Part shown: in pieces, positions 32,569 through 43,000 of the stretch
How positions within the stretch are numbered: the first letter of the stretch is position 1
Layout of the letters: the number at the start of each line of letters is the position of its first letter
Origin: Cytophagales bacterium
GTDB taxonomy: Bacteria > Bacteroidota > Bacteroidia > Cytophagales > Thermoflexibacteraceae
NCBI GenBank assembly: GCA_013298985.1
Contig: JAAFJS010000001.1
Span: 1-64,000, forward strand
Direction of reading: 5' to 3'
Length of the DNA: 64,000 nucleotides
Made by a program: the position numbers and the translations under genes
Notes under the pieces: generated by a model
Told to the model about the DNA's origin: nothing
The model's database searches: none
Seen by the model: only the letters and a program-made list of their open reading frames with translations

Positions 32569-33088
32569 TCCTGCTCTTCGTTTTTTGGTGGCACTCATTG
32601 GCGTTTACCTTTTCATTTATTTTGTGCATCAGTTTTATATTCTTCCTGATGGCAGATTAGACGATTTTCTTAACCATGTATTGGGCGTAGTGAGTCATCA
32701 AACCTTGCAAACTTGTGGGGTGGAGTCTTCTCTCAAAATCACAGCTTACGTCCCTATATCGAGCTATGCTGTTTTTCTGGGTAATAGGGCGGCAGTTTAC
32801 ATTGGCTATAACTGCAATGGATTTTTGCTTTATGTACTTTTTGCTTGCTTTATTTTACTCAGTGCGGGTAACTGGTGGCAGAAGTTAGCTTTTGTAAGCA
32901 TGGGTATTATCGCCATTTTTATATTGAATATTATCCGCATCATTGCGCTTTTATATACTTTGGCTATCAGACCTGACCTGTTTGACATCAATCACCACTA
33001 CCTTTTTTCTTTTGTGGTTTATGGATTTATTTTCTTGATGTGGAGATACTGGCTACAAAAATATGCTATCAAAACTACAAACAACTGA
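32543..33088 (+). CDS. Exosortase/archaeosortase-family protein (XrtX-like)
   Basis: A 181-residue inner-membrane protein that would act on PID-CTERM signals as a transpeptidase. The catalytic triad of the family is visible: Cys91 in GYNCNGFLL, Arg132 in NIIRI and His151/152 in NHHYLF. About five to six membrane helices are seen. It is short, as in the Bacteroidota XrtX/XrtF types. The start at 32543 overlaps the 3' end of the substrate gene, so translation is likely coupled. The frame in front (32516) adds only nine residues. The next gene, an alpha-amylase lipoprotein, starts 2 bases after the stop. Confidence 0.88.
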   Translation: MTIKREKVNPALRFLVALIGVYLFIYFVHQFYILPDGRLDDFLNHVLGVVSHQTLQTCGVESSLKITAYVPISSYAVFLGNRAAVYIGYNCNGFLLYVLFACFILLSAGNWWQKLAFVSMGIIAIFILNIIRIIALLYTLAIRPDLFDINHHYLFSFVVYGFIFLMWRYWLQKYAIKTTNN

Positions 33089-33090
33089 AA

Positions 33091-34941
33091 ATGAAAAGAT
33101 TAACTACCATATTCCTAAGCTCACTTATTTGCTTACTTTGGGCTTGCGGAACAGCAACCCAAGAACAAACAAACAAAGATATGAACGACCCAAATTTGCT
33201 CAAAGAACAGGTTAGCGACCATAAAATTATTGTCTATCAGGTATTTACACGACTTTTTGGCAATAAAAATACCACTAACAAACGCTACGGCTCGATAGAC
33301 GAAAATGGCGTAGGCAAAATGAAGGATTTTGATGAAACTGCCCTCAAAGCCATCAAAAAAATAGGTTTTACACACATCTGGTTCACTGGTATTATCGAAC
33401 ACGCAACCATGAACAACCATACCAAATTTGGGATTCCTCTTGATGATGCAGACGTGGTAAAGGGCATTGCTGGCTCGCCCTATGCCATCAAGGATTATTA
33501 TGATGTAAACCCTGACCTTGCTCTTGATGTGCCAAACAGAATGAAAGAATTTGAGGAATTGGTCAGCAGAACACATCAAAACGGCATGAAAGTCATCATA
33601 GATTTCGTACCAAATCACGTGGCACGTGGCTACAAATCTGATGCAAAACCCGCTCATATCAAGGACTTAGGCGAAGATGATGACAAAATAAAGCCCTTCG
33701 CCCCTCACAATAATTTTTACTATTTGCCCAATACCAAATTTGTCGTTCCCAAAGAATATCAACTTCCCGATGTGGTAAAAATAAGCACTAAAAACGGCGT
33801 TTACGAAGAATCTCCTGCCAAGGCAACAGGCAATGATGTTTTTACGCACGCGCCAAGTGTAAATGATTGGTTTGAAACCATCAAACTAAACTATGGTGTA
33901 GATATTCAGCAGGGCAGAAAAAAATATTTTGATGGAGATAATATTCCTGATACTTGGCTGAAAATGAAGGAGATATTGCTGTTTTGGGCAGATAAAAAAG
34001 TAGATGGTTTTCGTTGCGACATGGCGGAAATGGTACCTGTCGAGTTTTGGAATTGGGTCATTCCGCAGGTAAAGCAAACAAATCCTGCCATTATTTTTAT
34101 TGCAGAAATTTACAACCCCAATGAGTACAAAAACTACATTGATACAGGAAAATTTGATTATTTGTACGACAAAGTAGGGCTTTATGATACCTTGAAAGCA
34201 GTGATTCAGCATCGCGCAAGTGCGACTGACATCAAGAAAAACTGGAAACAAACAGAGGGCTATAACTACCGAATGTTGCGCTTTTTGGAAAATCACGACG
34301 AGCAACGCATTGGTAGTAAGGACTTTGCAGGTGAACCCAGAAAAGCAATGCCTGCCATGGTGGTCAGTGCCTTGCTCAATTCGGGACCTGTGATGATTTA
34401 TTTTGGGCAGGAAGTGGGCGAAAACGGAAGTGGCGTAGAAGGCTTTGGGGGGGAAGATGGCAGGACTACGATTTTTGATTATTGGGGCGTGCCTGCTCAC
34501 CAAAAAATGATGAACGGAGGCAAATTTGACGGCGGTGGACTCAGCGAACCCGAAAAAGAAATTTTGTACTTTCACACTACTTTGCTCAACTTTTGCACAC
34601 AAAATGAGGCAATTAGGCTTGGTAGCCTGTACGATTTGCAGTCAGCAAATACAGCCAACTATGAGATACATAAAGTTTATGCTTTTTTGCGATTTACGGA
34701 AAATCAACAACTGCTGATAATCGTTAATTTTGACCCTAATCCACAGTCCAAAAATATTCGCTTGCAGATTCCACCCAATGCGCTTGCGCTGATGGGACTT
34801 TCTCCAAGTGAAAAATACAAGTTCAAAGAAGTATTTTTGAATGGAAATACAGTGATTGGTGAAAACGCTAACAACGGCATGACAGTAAATTTCAAATTAT
34901 CTCCTTTGGGAAGCTATATTTATAGTATTGAAAAGCAGTAG
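33091..34941 (+). CDS. Alpha-amylase family lipoprotein (GH13)
   Basis: A 616-residue outer-membrane or periplasmic lipoprotein. I choose ATG 33091, giving a lipoprotein signal (IFLSSLICLLWAC, Cys19). The GH13 motifs are in place: VIIDFVPNH (region I), GFRCDMAE with the nucleophile Asp (region II), FIAEIYNP with the acid/base Glu (region III) and FLENHDEQR (region IV). A C-terminal beta domain follows (about 530-616). The substrate is probably an alpha-glucan, but the specificity is not decided. It starts 2 bases after the exosortase stop, in the same transcript. It has no PID-CTERM tail, so its link to the sortase is only positional. Confidence 0.88.
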   Translation: MKRLTTIFLSSLICLLWACGTATQEQTNKDMNDPNLLKEQVSDHKIIVYQVFTRLFGNKNTTNKRYGSIDENGVGKMKDFDETALKAIKKIGFTHIWFTGIIEHATMNNHTKFGIPLDDADVVKGIAGSPYAIKDYYDVNPDLALDVPNRMKEFEELVSRTHQNGMKVIIDFVPNHVARGYKSDAKPAHIKDLGEDDDKIKPFAPHNNFYYLPNTKFVVPKEYQLPDVVKISTKNGVYEESPAKATGNDVFTHAPSVNDWFETIKLNYGVDIQQGRKKYFDGDNIPDTWLKMKEILLFWADKKVDGFRCDMAEMVPVEFWNWVIPQVKQTNPAIIFIAEIYNPNEYKNYIDTGKFDYLYDKVGLYDTLKAVIQHRASATDIKKNWKQTEGYNYRMLRFLENHDEQRIGSKDFAGEPRKAMPAMVVSALLNSGPVMIYFGQEVGENGSGVEGFGGEDGRTTIFDYWGVPAHQKMMNGGKFDGGGLSEPEKEILYFHTTLLNFCTQNEAIRLGSLYDLQSANTANYEIHKVYAFLRFTENQQLLIIVNFDPNPQSKNIRLQIPPNALALMGLSPSEKYKFKEVFLNGNTVIGENANNGMTVNFKLSPLGSYIYSIEKQ

Positions 34942-34973
34942 TTTGTGGGTTTTATTATTTTTTTGTAATTTTG
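34942..34973 (+). promoter_or_regulatory. Promoter of pheS
   Basis: TTG (34943-34945), 20 bases, then TAATTTTG (34966-34973). It lies directly after the amylase stop and 36 bases before the chosen pheS start at 35009. Confidence 0.55.
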
Positions 34974-35008
34974 TTTTTCAAATTCTCATTATTTTTCTTA
35001 TTGAATCA

Positions 35009-36052
35009 ATGCAAGAGCAACTTAGCCAAGTCAATCAGATGATTGCAGAAATCCAAGATTTTCAGGCAGATACCAAAGATAAATTAGAACTTTTCAAAAG
35101 TAATTATATTGGAAAAAAAGGCGCAATAACGGCACTTTTTGACCAAATAAAAGAGGTTGCGCCAGAGAGCCGAAAAGCCTTTGGCATGGAGCTAAACAGG
35201 CTAAAAGAGATTGCCCAAGAAAAATTTAAAATACTTTCTGAAATAATAGAAGCAAAAAATGAGGCAGGAAGTTCCAAACCCACTGACCTCACCTTGCCCT
35301 TCATTCCAAACGCGCTGGGTTCTATTCACCCACTTGTGCAGACGCGTGCGCGCATTGTAGAAATTTTTGAACGTATCGGTTTCACGCAGTCAGAGGCTAC
35401 GGAAATCGAGGACGATTACCACAACTTTACGGCTCTGAATTTCCCGCCAAACCACCCTGCACGCGAAATGCAGGATACTTTTTTCATTGAGAAAAAGCAG
35501 GCAGGAAACGACGAACAATCTGATATTTTACTCAGAACGCACACTTCCTCTGTACAAATTCGCCTCATGCAAAAGCAAAAACCGCCTATTCGTTCGCTAA
35601 TGATAGGGCGTGTGTATAGAAATGAGGCAATCTCGGCGAGGGCGCATTGCCTTTTTCATCAGGTAGAGGGCTTGTATGTAGATGAGAAAGTGGGCTTTGC
35701 TGACTTGAAACAGACGCTTTATCACTTTGCCAAAGAGATGTTTGGCAAGGATACCAAGGTGCGCTACCGCCCTTCTTATTTTCCTTTCACAGAGCCAAGT
35801 GCGGAGATTGATGTTACCTGCCTGATTTGCAAGGGCAAAGGCTGTAATGTCTGCAAATATTCGGGCTGGGTAGAGATAGCTGGCTCAGGCATGGTTCACC
35901 CTAACGTGCTGGAAAACTGCGGGATAGACTCCGAAAAATACACAGGTTTTGCCTTTGGCATGGGCATAGAGCGCGTTACAATGCTCAAATATCAAATCAA
36001 AGACTTGCGCTTGTTTACCGAAAATGATGTACGTTTTTTGAGGCAGTTCTAA
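35009..36052 (+). CDS. pheS: Phenylalanyl-tRNA synthetase alpha subunit
   Basis: A 347-residue class II synthetase subunit that pairs with PheT to charge tRNA-Phe. I choose ATG 35009; the open frame begins earlier at 34928 but covers the promoter. The N-terminal coiled coil (about 1-85) contacts tRNA. The catalytic part has motif 2 (GRVYRNEAISARAHCLFHQVEG) and motif 3 (FAFGMGIERVTMLKY). A C-x-x-C/C-x-x-C segment (TCLICKGKGCNVCKYSGW, about 280-297) is typical of many bacterial PheS. pheT is not in the window. Confidence 0.96.
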   Translation: MQEQLSQVNQMIAEIQDFQADTKDKLELFKSNYIGKKGAITALFDQIKEVAPESRKAFGMELNRLKEIAQEKFKILSEIIEAKNEAGSSKPTDLTLPFIPNALGSIHPLVQTRARIVEIFERIGFTQSEATEIEDDYHNFTALNFPPNHPAREMQDTFFIEKKQAGNDEQSDILLRTHTSSVQIRLMQKQKPPIRSLMIGRVYRNEAISARAHCLFHQVEGLYVDEKVGFADLKQTLYHFAKEMFGKDTKVRYRPSYFPFTEPSAEIDVTCLICKGKGCNVCKYSGWVEIAGSGMVHPNVLENCGIDSEKYTGFAFGMGIERVTMLKYQIKDLRLFTENDVRFLRQF

Positions 36053-36146
36053 GTTACGTGCAACACTTTTGGTAATAAGCATAGCTAAACAAAAGCAAGC
36101 GCGCTTTAAGATTTTTTTAGGCAAACTCAAAAAAAACTAAGAAGAA

Positions 36147-36178
36147 TTGAAAGATAGTCAAAAAAAATCATACCTTTG
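36147..36178 (+). promoter_or_regulatory. Promoter of rplS
   Basis: TTG (36147-36149), 21 bases, then TACCTTTG (36171-36178). This is a strong Bacteroidota promoter, about 50 bases before rplS. Confidence 0.7.
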
Positions 36179-36230
36179 CAGTCCTTTTTAAGAAGGAATG
36201 ATAATCATGAATTTGTAAAATATATATACC

Positions 36231-36587
36231 ATGAGTGAGTTAATCAAATTAGTAGAGAAGGAATATGCTCAAGTAAGAGCCGCTATGCCTTCATTCAAAG
36301 CAGGTGATACAGTGAATATTCACGTTAAAATCATCGAGGGCAATAAGGAAAGAATCCAACAATTTCAGGGCGTAGTTATTCAGCGCAAAGGCACAGGCAA
36401 CGGCGAAACGTTTACTGTTCGCAAAGTTTCTGACGGAATTGGCGTAGAAAGAATTTTTCCACTTATCTCTCCTTCTATTGCAAAAATAGATGTATTGAAG
36501 GTGGGCGATGTTCGCAGAGCAAAGTTATTCTATATCAGAAGTAAATCTGGTAAAGCCGCAAGAATCAAAGAAAAAAGAACAAGATAA
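36231..36587 (+). CDS. rplS: Ribosomal protein L19
   Basis: A 118-residue 50S protein that lies at the 30S interface. The family core is clear: [20 protein letters not shown], the [10 protein letters not shown] strand, and the end [19 protein letters not shown]. Length is normal. It is alone with a strong promoter and its own terminator; trmD and rimM are not next to it, unlike in many bacteria. Confidence 0.97.
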   Translation: MSELIKLVEKEYAQVRAAMPSFKAGDTVNIHVKIIEGNKERIQQFQGVVIQRKGTGNGETFTVRKVSDGIGVERIFPLISPSIAKIDVLKVGDVRRAKLFYIRSKSGKAARIKEKRTR

Positions 36588-36621
36588 GACACAATCTGTG
36601 GTCTTTGGAGTTTTTAAAGGT

Positions 36622-36663
36622 AAAGCCTTGTCAAAAAGTGATAAACTTTGGCAAGGCTTTTTG
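36622..36663 (+). terminator. Terminator after rplS
   Basis: Arms AAAGCCTTG (36622-36630) and CAAGGCTTT (36652-36660), extended inwards by wobble pairs and followed by T-rich sequence. Confidence 0.75.
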
Positions 36664-36791
36664 TTGTGGTTTAGACTGGGTAAATCCCAATTTTGGTGTT
36701 TACATTAGAGGAGTAAGTATTTCTTAAAAAATATTTATTATTTATTGAAAATAAATCAATTATAAATTTTAAAATTCCAAATAAAAAATTA

Positions 36792-36799
36792 TACCTTTG
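36792..36799 (+). promoter_or_regulatory. Promoter -7 box of recA
   Basis: TACCTTTG matches the consensus exactly, with no clear TTG at the -33 place. The leader to ATG 36968 would be about 165 bases, unusually long. Confidence 0.5.
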
Positions 36800-36967
36800 T
36801 GAAAGTTTTTAAATCCTTAAAATTGTATAAGTTTGTGTGTATAAGTAGTTATAGATTATGAATTATAAATGATGAATTAGTACAAAAAACTGATTATTAA
36901 CATTTTGTAAGATTTACTAACTCTTTACCTCATTAAAAAAATTGCAAATTCTTAATATCAAAAATAT

Positions 36968-38002
36968 ATGGCAGCAGCAGCAGTAGATGACAAATCTGAA
37001 AAGTTAAAAATGTTGGAACTGACACTTGCGAAATTGGACAAAACCTATGGCAAGGGTACAGTAATGAAACTGAATACAAATAATATAGAGGCAGTTCCTT
37101 GTATCTCTACGGGTTCTTTGGGCTTGGATATTGCCTTGGGCATTGGTGGATTGCCGCGCGGTCGCGTGGTGGAGATTTATGGACCAGAGGCATCAGGGAA
37201 AACAACTTTGACTTTGCATTGTATTGCAGAGGCACAAAAACTGGGTGGGTTAGCGGCTTTTATTGACGCAGAACACGCTTTTGACAAGGCTTATGCAGAA
37301 AAATTGGGCATTGACTTGGACAATCTTTTCGTTTCTCAGCCTGACAATGGTGAGCAGGCACTGGAAATTGCAGAGCATTTAATTCGGTCTGGCGCGATTG
37401 ATATTTTGGTCATAGACTCGGTGGCGGCTCTTGTTCCCAAGGCGGAGATTGAAGGCGAAATGGGTGATAGCAAGATGGGTTTGCAGGCACGTTTGATGTC
37501 GCAAGCACTCCGAAAATTGACAGGAGCTATCAGTAAAACGAATTGTTGTTGCATCTTTATCAACCAGTTACGCGATAAAATAGGAGTCATGTTTGGTAGC
37601 CCCGAAACTACCACAGGTGGCAATGCCTTGAAATATTACGCTTCGGTACGTTTGGATATTCGCCGTATCAGTGCTATCAAGGAAGGTGCTGAAAATGTGA
37701 TAGGTAGCCGCACTCGCGTGAAGGTGCAGAAAAACAAGGTAGCTCCCCCTTTCAAGCAAGCAGAGTTCGACATTATTTATGGGGAAGGTATTTCTAAGGC
37801 GGGTGAAATCATAGACTTGGCAAGTGATATGGAAATTATTAAGAAATCTGGCTCTTGGTTCTCCTACAAAACCAACAAGTTAGGGCAAGGTCGCGACTCC
37901 GTCAAAGCAATTATCCAAGACAATCCTGAACTGATGGAAGAATTGGAAATGAAGATTCGTAAGAAAATAAAAGGCGAGTTAGTAGAAACGGAAGCGGAAT
38001 AA
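36968..38002 (+). CDS. recA: RecA recombinase
   Basis: A 344-residue protein that forms filaments on single-stranded DNA and catalyses strand exchange. Walker [10 protein letters not shown] (about residues 75-83), Walker [13 protein letters not shown], and the MAW-type region with [17 protein letters not shown] are clear. The loop L1/L2 area ([22 protein letters not shown]) is fully conserved. The C-terminus ends in an acidic tail (ELVETEAE) like other RecA. It is a single gene with a terminator just after it. Confidence 0.98.
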   Translation: MAAAAVDDKSEKLKMLELTLAKLDKTYGKGTVMKLNTNNIEAVPCISTGSLGLDIALGIGGLPRGRVVEIYGPEASGKTTLTLHCIAEAQKLGGLAAFIDAEHAFDKAYAEKLGIDLDNLFVSQPDNGEQALEIAEHLIRSGAIDILVIDSVAALVPKAEIEGEMGDSKMGLQARLMSQALRKLTGAISKTNCCCIFINQLRDKIGVMFGSPETTTGGNALKYYASVRLDIRRISAIKEGAENVIGSRTRVKVQKNKVAPPFKQAEFDIIYGEGISKAGEIIDLASDMEIIKKSGSWFSYKTNKLGQGRDSVKAIIQDNPELMEELEMKIRKKIKGELVETEAE

Positions 38003-38012
38003 GTGTAGAAAT

Positions 38013-38051
38013 AAAAAACCTGCCAAATTTGAAAAGAATGGTAGGTTTTTT
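38013..38051. terminator. Terminator after recA
   Basis: Arms 38013-38025 and 38039-38051 (AAAAAACCTGCCA with TGGTAGGTTTTTT, one wobble pair). It lies between recA and the convergent ABC ATPase gene and can serve both. Confidence 0.85.
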
Positions 38052-38072
38052 ATTGAATTTGAGCAAATTACC

Positions 38073-38729
38073 TTAATCACTGGCAATTTTGCCATCAACA
38101 ATCTCTATTTTTCTATCTGCCATTTCCGCCAAAAGCACATTGTGGGTTACAATCACAAAAGTTTGGGTAAGCTCGTCGCGAAGCCTAAAAAATAACTTGT
38201 GTAGTTCTTCCGCATTTTTAGAGTCCAGATTCCCGCTTGGCTCGTCCGCAAAAATAATAGCAGGAGAGTTAATCAATGCCCTTGCTACTGCGGTGCGTTG
38301 CTGCTCTCCGCCCGACATCTCCGAAGGTTTGTGGTGTTTGCGCCCATGTACGCCAAGCATATTCATCAGATAATCAGCACGTTCCTCTATTTCTTTGATA
38401 TTTCTATTGCCTATAAATGCGGGAAGGCAGATATTTTCGAAAGCCGTAAATTCGGGTAAAAGGTTATGAAACTGAAAAATAAAACCAATATTGAGGTTGC
38501 GAAAATTTGCCAGTTTTTCTTCGGAAAGACTTTCCAATGGAACGTCTTTGATGCTGATGCCGCCCGCGTCGGGTCTGTCCAGCGTCCCCAAGATATGTAA
38601 AAGTGTGCTTTTTCCTGCGCCCGAAGCCCCCACGATAGAAACGATTTCGCCTTCGCTGACCGCCAAGTCAATGCCCTTCAAGACGTGTAACTGCTGATAA
38701 CTTTTCTGAATATTGCTTGCTTTTAACAT
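38073..38729 (-). CDS. lolD: ABC transporter ATPase, LolD-like
   Basis: A 218-residue ATP-binding protein. Walker A GASGAGKST, signature MSGGEQQR, Walker B IIFADEPSGNLDSKN and the H-loop VTHN are all present. The FNLLPEFTAFENICLPA-type segment (FQFHNLLPEFTAFENICLP) is typical of LolD/MacB-like ATPases, which work with LolCE to move lipoproteins to the outer membrane. No LolC/E-type permease gene is next to it, so the partner must be elsewhere. It could also serve another MacB-type export pump. Confidence 0.85.
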   Translation of the reverse strand: MLKASNIQKSYQQLHVLKGIDLAVSEGEIVSIVGASGAGKSTLLHILGTLDRPDAGGISIKDVPLESLSEEKLANFRNLNIGFIFQFHNLLPEFTAFENICLPAFIGNRNIKEIEERADYLMNMLGVHGRKHHKPSEMSGGEQQRTAVARALINSPAIIFADEPSGNLDSKNAEELHKLFFRLRDELTQTFVIVTHNVLLAEMADRKIEIVDGKIASD

Positions 38730-38749
38730 GGGAAAGTTTTTTTAATAAA

Positions 38750-39907
38750 TTATGTTATTTGTCTTTGTAGGATTACTTTGAATTGTTCGCCTTCTATATC
38801 GTTCCAGAAGTCAATGAAAGGATAGGCTTTCAAGGCACGAATGATGCCAGAGCCTAAGCCTCTGTAAGGCAATATTTTAGCGGCATAGGAGGCTAATAAT
38901 GGATTCCTAATTGTAGAGTTACCTAATTTAATGCTTTCTACGGTTAAGCTATTGGGTAAACGACCAGGGCTAATAATTTCAATTCGATTGTCAAAAATGA
39001 GCAGTCTGACTGGTGAGTTTTTAAAATAATCTCTATGAATGAGCGCGTTCTGTATTAATTCCTCAAAGACCAACAGCGGGATTTCGGGCAGCCCTTCGCT
39101 ATTAAAGTTTTGTTGGTTTTGTAGGTAATGAATATTTCTGCTGACAAAGCGCATAGCACTTTCATAAAGTTCTGCTATATCTCCTTCAAAGTCCTTGCTG
39201 TCGCGATAATGGATACCACTCATTTCATTGCCAAAGAAGCTAACGGCTTTTACCACAAAAGTTGGCTTAAAAAAACTGGGGTTTCTCCCAAAAACCAATA
39301 ATCCCGCCAAGGTTAATTGGTCATTTTTGGTAATACGCATATTTTTTAATACTTGTGCCAACGCAAGTCCGCTTTCTTCTATTTCTTTGCCAAACTGTTT
39401 ATCAAAATATTTTTTGACCTTTCCTATGTCTAAATCAAGGATAGAAGTTTCAGAAACAAGCATTTCATCAGCAAATAAGCTACCACCGCTTTGTAAAAGC
39501 CTCGCATCTTCTTCATTGCTCACTACTTTGCGTTTATCAGAGGCATTTTTTACCCAAATAATGCCGTCTTTGTCCCTGTATGGCTTGTAAGTGCCTTCTT
39601 TGATGTGAGCAATAATCACTTTTTTACCTTCTATATCAAGTGTTTCTGAAAAAACGTAAATAGGATTTTTCACTAATTCATTTGCCGCAGTCGCAAGTAA
39701 GTTATTGATTCTCTGAATAGACTGGAAGTCCAATCCTGCGACTTCCCCTGTCTTGTCATTGATACCAATGATGATGATGCCTCCATAAGAATTGGCAAAA
39801 GCAACCATTTCTTGGGCAATGCTTAACGCATTGGTAATATCTTCTTTGAACTGCACTTTGCTATTTTCTCCGCCACTAATAAGGGCAAGCAATGTAGAAA
39901 CATCCAT
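38750..39907 (-). CDS. AlbA_2/Schlafen-type ATP-binding protein
   Basis: A 385-residue protein of the COG2865 group. The N-terminal AlbA_2 domain (about 10-130) starts with ENSKVQFKEDITNALSIAQE and AFANSYGGIIIIGINDKTGEV, a fold related to the Schlafen AlbA domain. The C-terminal HATPase-like domain (about 275-385) contains VFEELIQNALIHRDYFKNSPVRLLIFDNRIEIISPGRLP and GLGSGIIRALK. Such proteins are annotated as transcriptional regulators or putative DNA helicases, and some lie in defence islands. There is no evident DNA target here. It lies 20 bases upstream of the LolD-like gene on the same strand. Confidence 0.85.
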   Translation of the reverse strand: MDVSTLLALISGGENSKVQFKEDITNALSIAQEMVAFANSYGGIIIIGINDKTGEVAGLDFQSIQRINNLLATAANELVKNPIYVFSETLDIEGKKVIIAHIKEGTYKPYRDKDGIIWVKNASDKRKVVSNEEDARLLQSGGSLFADEMLVSETSILDLDIGKVKKYFDKQFGKEIEESGLALAQVLKNMRITKNDQLTLAGLLVFGRNPSFFKPTFVVKAVSFFGNEMSGIHYRDSKDFEGDIAELYESAMRFVSRNIHYLQNQQNFNSEGLPEIPLLVFEELIQNALIHRDYFKNSPVRLLIFDNRIEIISPGRLPNSLTVESIKLGNSTIRNPLLASYAAKILPYRGLGSGIIRALKAYPFIDFWNDIEGEQFKVILQRQIT

Positions 39908-39955
39908 TTCCTTTCTTGTCTTGGTTAGACCACAAATATATGATTTTTAATAAAT

Positions 39956-39993
39956 AAAAAAAGCAAACCTCTTGGTGAGAGATTTGCTTTTTT
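39956..39993. terminator. Terminator after the TonB receptor gene
   Basis: Arms 39956-39972 and 39978-39993 (AAAAAAGCAAACCTCT and AGAGATTTGCTTTTTT, one wobble pair) around a short loop. T-rich on both strands. Confidence 0.85.
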
Positions 39994-40018
39994 ACTTGGT
40001 TTTAGAAGGGAATAGGAA

Positions 40019-43000
40019 TTAGTTGAAAATGTATCTTAAACCAATTTGCATCTGCCAAGCGTTATCGAGTGAAATACTTTTGACAAAAGAATCTCTCAAT
40101 AATATAGTCTGCCCATCAACAACTTGTGTTGCTAAACGATAAGAAGGACGACCAGTAGTATTATCTACAGCTGCAATCGTAAGAGGGTTGGTAGTTGTGT
40201 TTGCAAAGAATACACCAGCAGCATTATTAAACCAGTTCCCAACATTCAACATATCCATTCTAAGTTGGATTGTATTTTTCTTTCCCTTTTTGCCTAATTT
40301 TAAATAAAACTCCTGGACGACAGTAAAGTCAAGGCGAGTAAGCCAAGGGAAATAAGCTCCATTGCGTTCTGCGGTTTGTCCTCTACGTGTTTTCAAGTAA
40401 GGATTGCCTTCTATGTATGCATCAAAAGCGGCTTGTTGTTCTTGGGGAGAGAATGTACGTGCAGTTGCACCAGTACCCACTGTCAGCGGCGCAAATGTCA
40501 AATCAGAAGCACTATTAGGAACAAAAATTAGGTCATTAATTTGTCCATCACCATTGAAGTCATTGCCGTAAGTATAAGAAACTTTGCCACCACTATTAGA
40601 AACCAGACCCAATGTAAACATAGTAGAACCACCGACTTTACCACCATAGTTTATGCGATAGTTTACATATCCTACAAACCTGTGGCGCAAATCATTATCA
40701 GCAAAAGAAGCAGCTAAATAATTTTGACCTGCTACCGTAGCAATATTCGCTTGTACTGTGCTACCTACTGACTGCATATCTCTTGCCATACCATACGTAT
40801 AAGCTACCATAAAACCTAATCCTTTGTAAGCGGCTCTTTCTAATTTGGTAGTGATGGTATAAGAATCACCAATGTTTGTATTTTTCAATACAAAGGCATT
40901 AGAAATATTTGGATTATAAAAACGAGCAATATTTACTGTATTAGCTGCACCAGTGCCTGTGCTTGTTACTCCTTGTGCAGGGAATCGGTCGCGGGTATCT
41001 GCACCTACAAAATCGCGGTCTGGAGCTTTTAAGTTTGCATCTATGTAGCGAAGTGCATTGATATTTTTATTGTAAATCACTTCAAAAGTAGCTATCATAC
41101 CCCAAGGCAATTTTTGGTCAATCGCAATATTGGTTTTCCAAACAGTAGGGTATCTCAAATTTTCATCAGTAGCATTGATAGCATACGGAGGTAGGTTTGC
41201 AATATTGGTGTCTGAAGGTCTAAAACGGCTTGGGTCAAGTGTAAAAGGGAAAGCTGTAGTATTTGTAACATTCAATAATCCCGTATTTACACCATTATTA
41301 CCCAGTTGGTTAGATACCAATACTTGCGGAATACGAGAAACAAAGATACCTGTACCACCCCTGATTTGCGTAGATTTGTTCCCTGTTACGTCCCAGTTAA
41401 AGCCTACACGAGGTGAAAGCAACAAGCGAGGCTTAGGGAAAGCTCCTGTATTTACTCTATAGGGTGAATTATTTTCATCTCTAAAAGTCAAGTTTCCAAC
41501 AATCGTGTTTTCAAAAGCAGCTGCGGTACCATTGTTATAGCTAAATACGTCGCCTCTGACACCTGCTGTCAATTTGAAATTTTGATTGACTTGGATTTCG
41601 TCTTGTATATAGAAACTATAAGTAGATACTTGCAAAACTTGTAGCGGGTCTGCATTCCCTGGCAATAGAGAATAGCGATAGTTATAACGAGCTACTGGAA
41701 CAGGTGATAGCGTGGCACTGGGATTGCTTATTGATGCCAAAGCTGCTGTTTTGAAATCTGCAATAGAGTTATACACATAAGAGCCGTTAGATACAGGAAA
41801 GAACAAGTTATCTGACTTGAAGTATTCATAGGCAAGCCCAAATGTCCATGTATGTTTGCCAGAGAAATAGGTCAAGTTATTGGTCAAGTTCAGTGTAGCA
41901 TAGCTCAATTTATTGCTTGGCGTAAATGGGTCAAAGCCAATAGAAGTATAGGTAGTTCCATCTCTCAAAATATCAATAGAAGGAAACAAATCAGTTTTAT
42001 ATTTTCTATCTTCTATTTGCTTGTTGTAAGTACCAATAAACTGGTTAGAAAATTTGCCTGCAAAAGTTGAGTTCAACTCTACCGCAAAAGAGCGAGTATT
42101 GTCTTGGATAAGATAGCCTGTATTTTGAGGAGAAAGAGCCAAAGGAAGATTGGTGCGATTTCCGTTACCAGCAGTCTGGCTACTATTACTATTGCTAATA
42201 ATCACATCAGATTGAGAATTGTGGTTTGAGTAACGAATCGCCAATTTGTGATTATTACTGATGTTATAATCAATTCTAAACAAAGCTTTGGCACTTTTTG
42301 ATTCATTGTTAAAGTTATCTAATGCACCTAAACTACGTCTAAAATTAGTCTGCATAAATTGGTCAAGGTCTTGCAAATCTGCCAAAGTAGTACGAGATAC
42401 GTTACCTGTTGCTCCTGGGGCATTGGCTACCCAATCCAAGGCTGGTGTAGAACTTGTAAACTGCTCTACGTTAGCAAACAAGAATAATTTATCTTTGACA
42501 ATTGGTAAACCCACACGAAATCCGTATGTATTCTCTTGGAGTCTTAATTGTCCTGGTGGTAAATCTCTACCATCTACTTTATTGCCTGCTAAACCGCTAC
42601 TATTTCTGAAAAGTGTATATATAGAGCCTGAAACCTCATTTGTACCAGAACGAGTTACTGCATTGATACTTGCCCCTGCAAAACCTGATTGACGCACATC
42701 ATAAGGCGCAATATTGAGCTGAACCTCGTCCAAAGCATCAATAGATACCGCAGAAGTACCTGTACGACCACCTGCCTGAGCAGAACCACCCAAGCCAAAA
42801 CCGTTGTTGAATACTGCACCATCGATAGTAAAGCTATTCAAACGGCTGTCTTGACCGCCAAAAGAACGTCCATTGCTATACGCATTATACTTTACAATGT
42901 CGTTTACAGTACGACCAATCGTTGGTAAGCTATTGATAGCATCTCTGCCAAAAGTAGCATCTGCACCAGTACGGTCAGAGCTAAAAGCAGAACTGCGTTC

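Larger units (their letters stand above)
36588..36967. other. Intergenic region before recA
   Basis: The 380 bases hold the rplS terminator (36622-36663), a -7 box TACCTTTG at 36792-36799 that likely serves recA, and an AT-rich heptamer-like repeat tract at 36838-36882. I see no SOS operator that I could name. Confidence 0.55.

Noticed and set aside
33886..34602. 238-codon frame antisense to the amylase gene
   Set aside because: Shadow frame; the plus strand carries complete GH13 motifs here.
36838..36960. SOS operator before recA
   Set aside because: No palindrome with a recognisable LexA-type spacing could be found by eye, and Bacteroidota operators vary.
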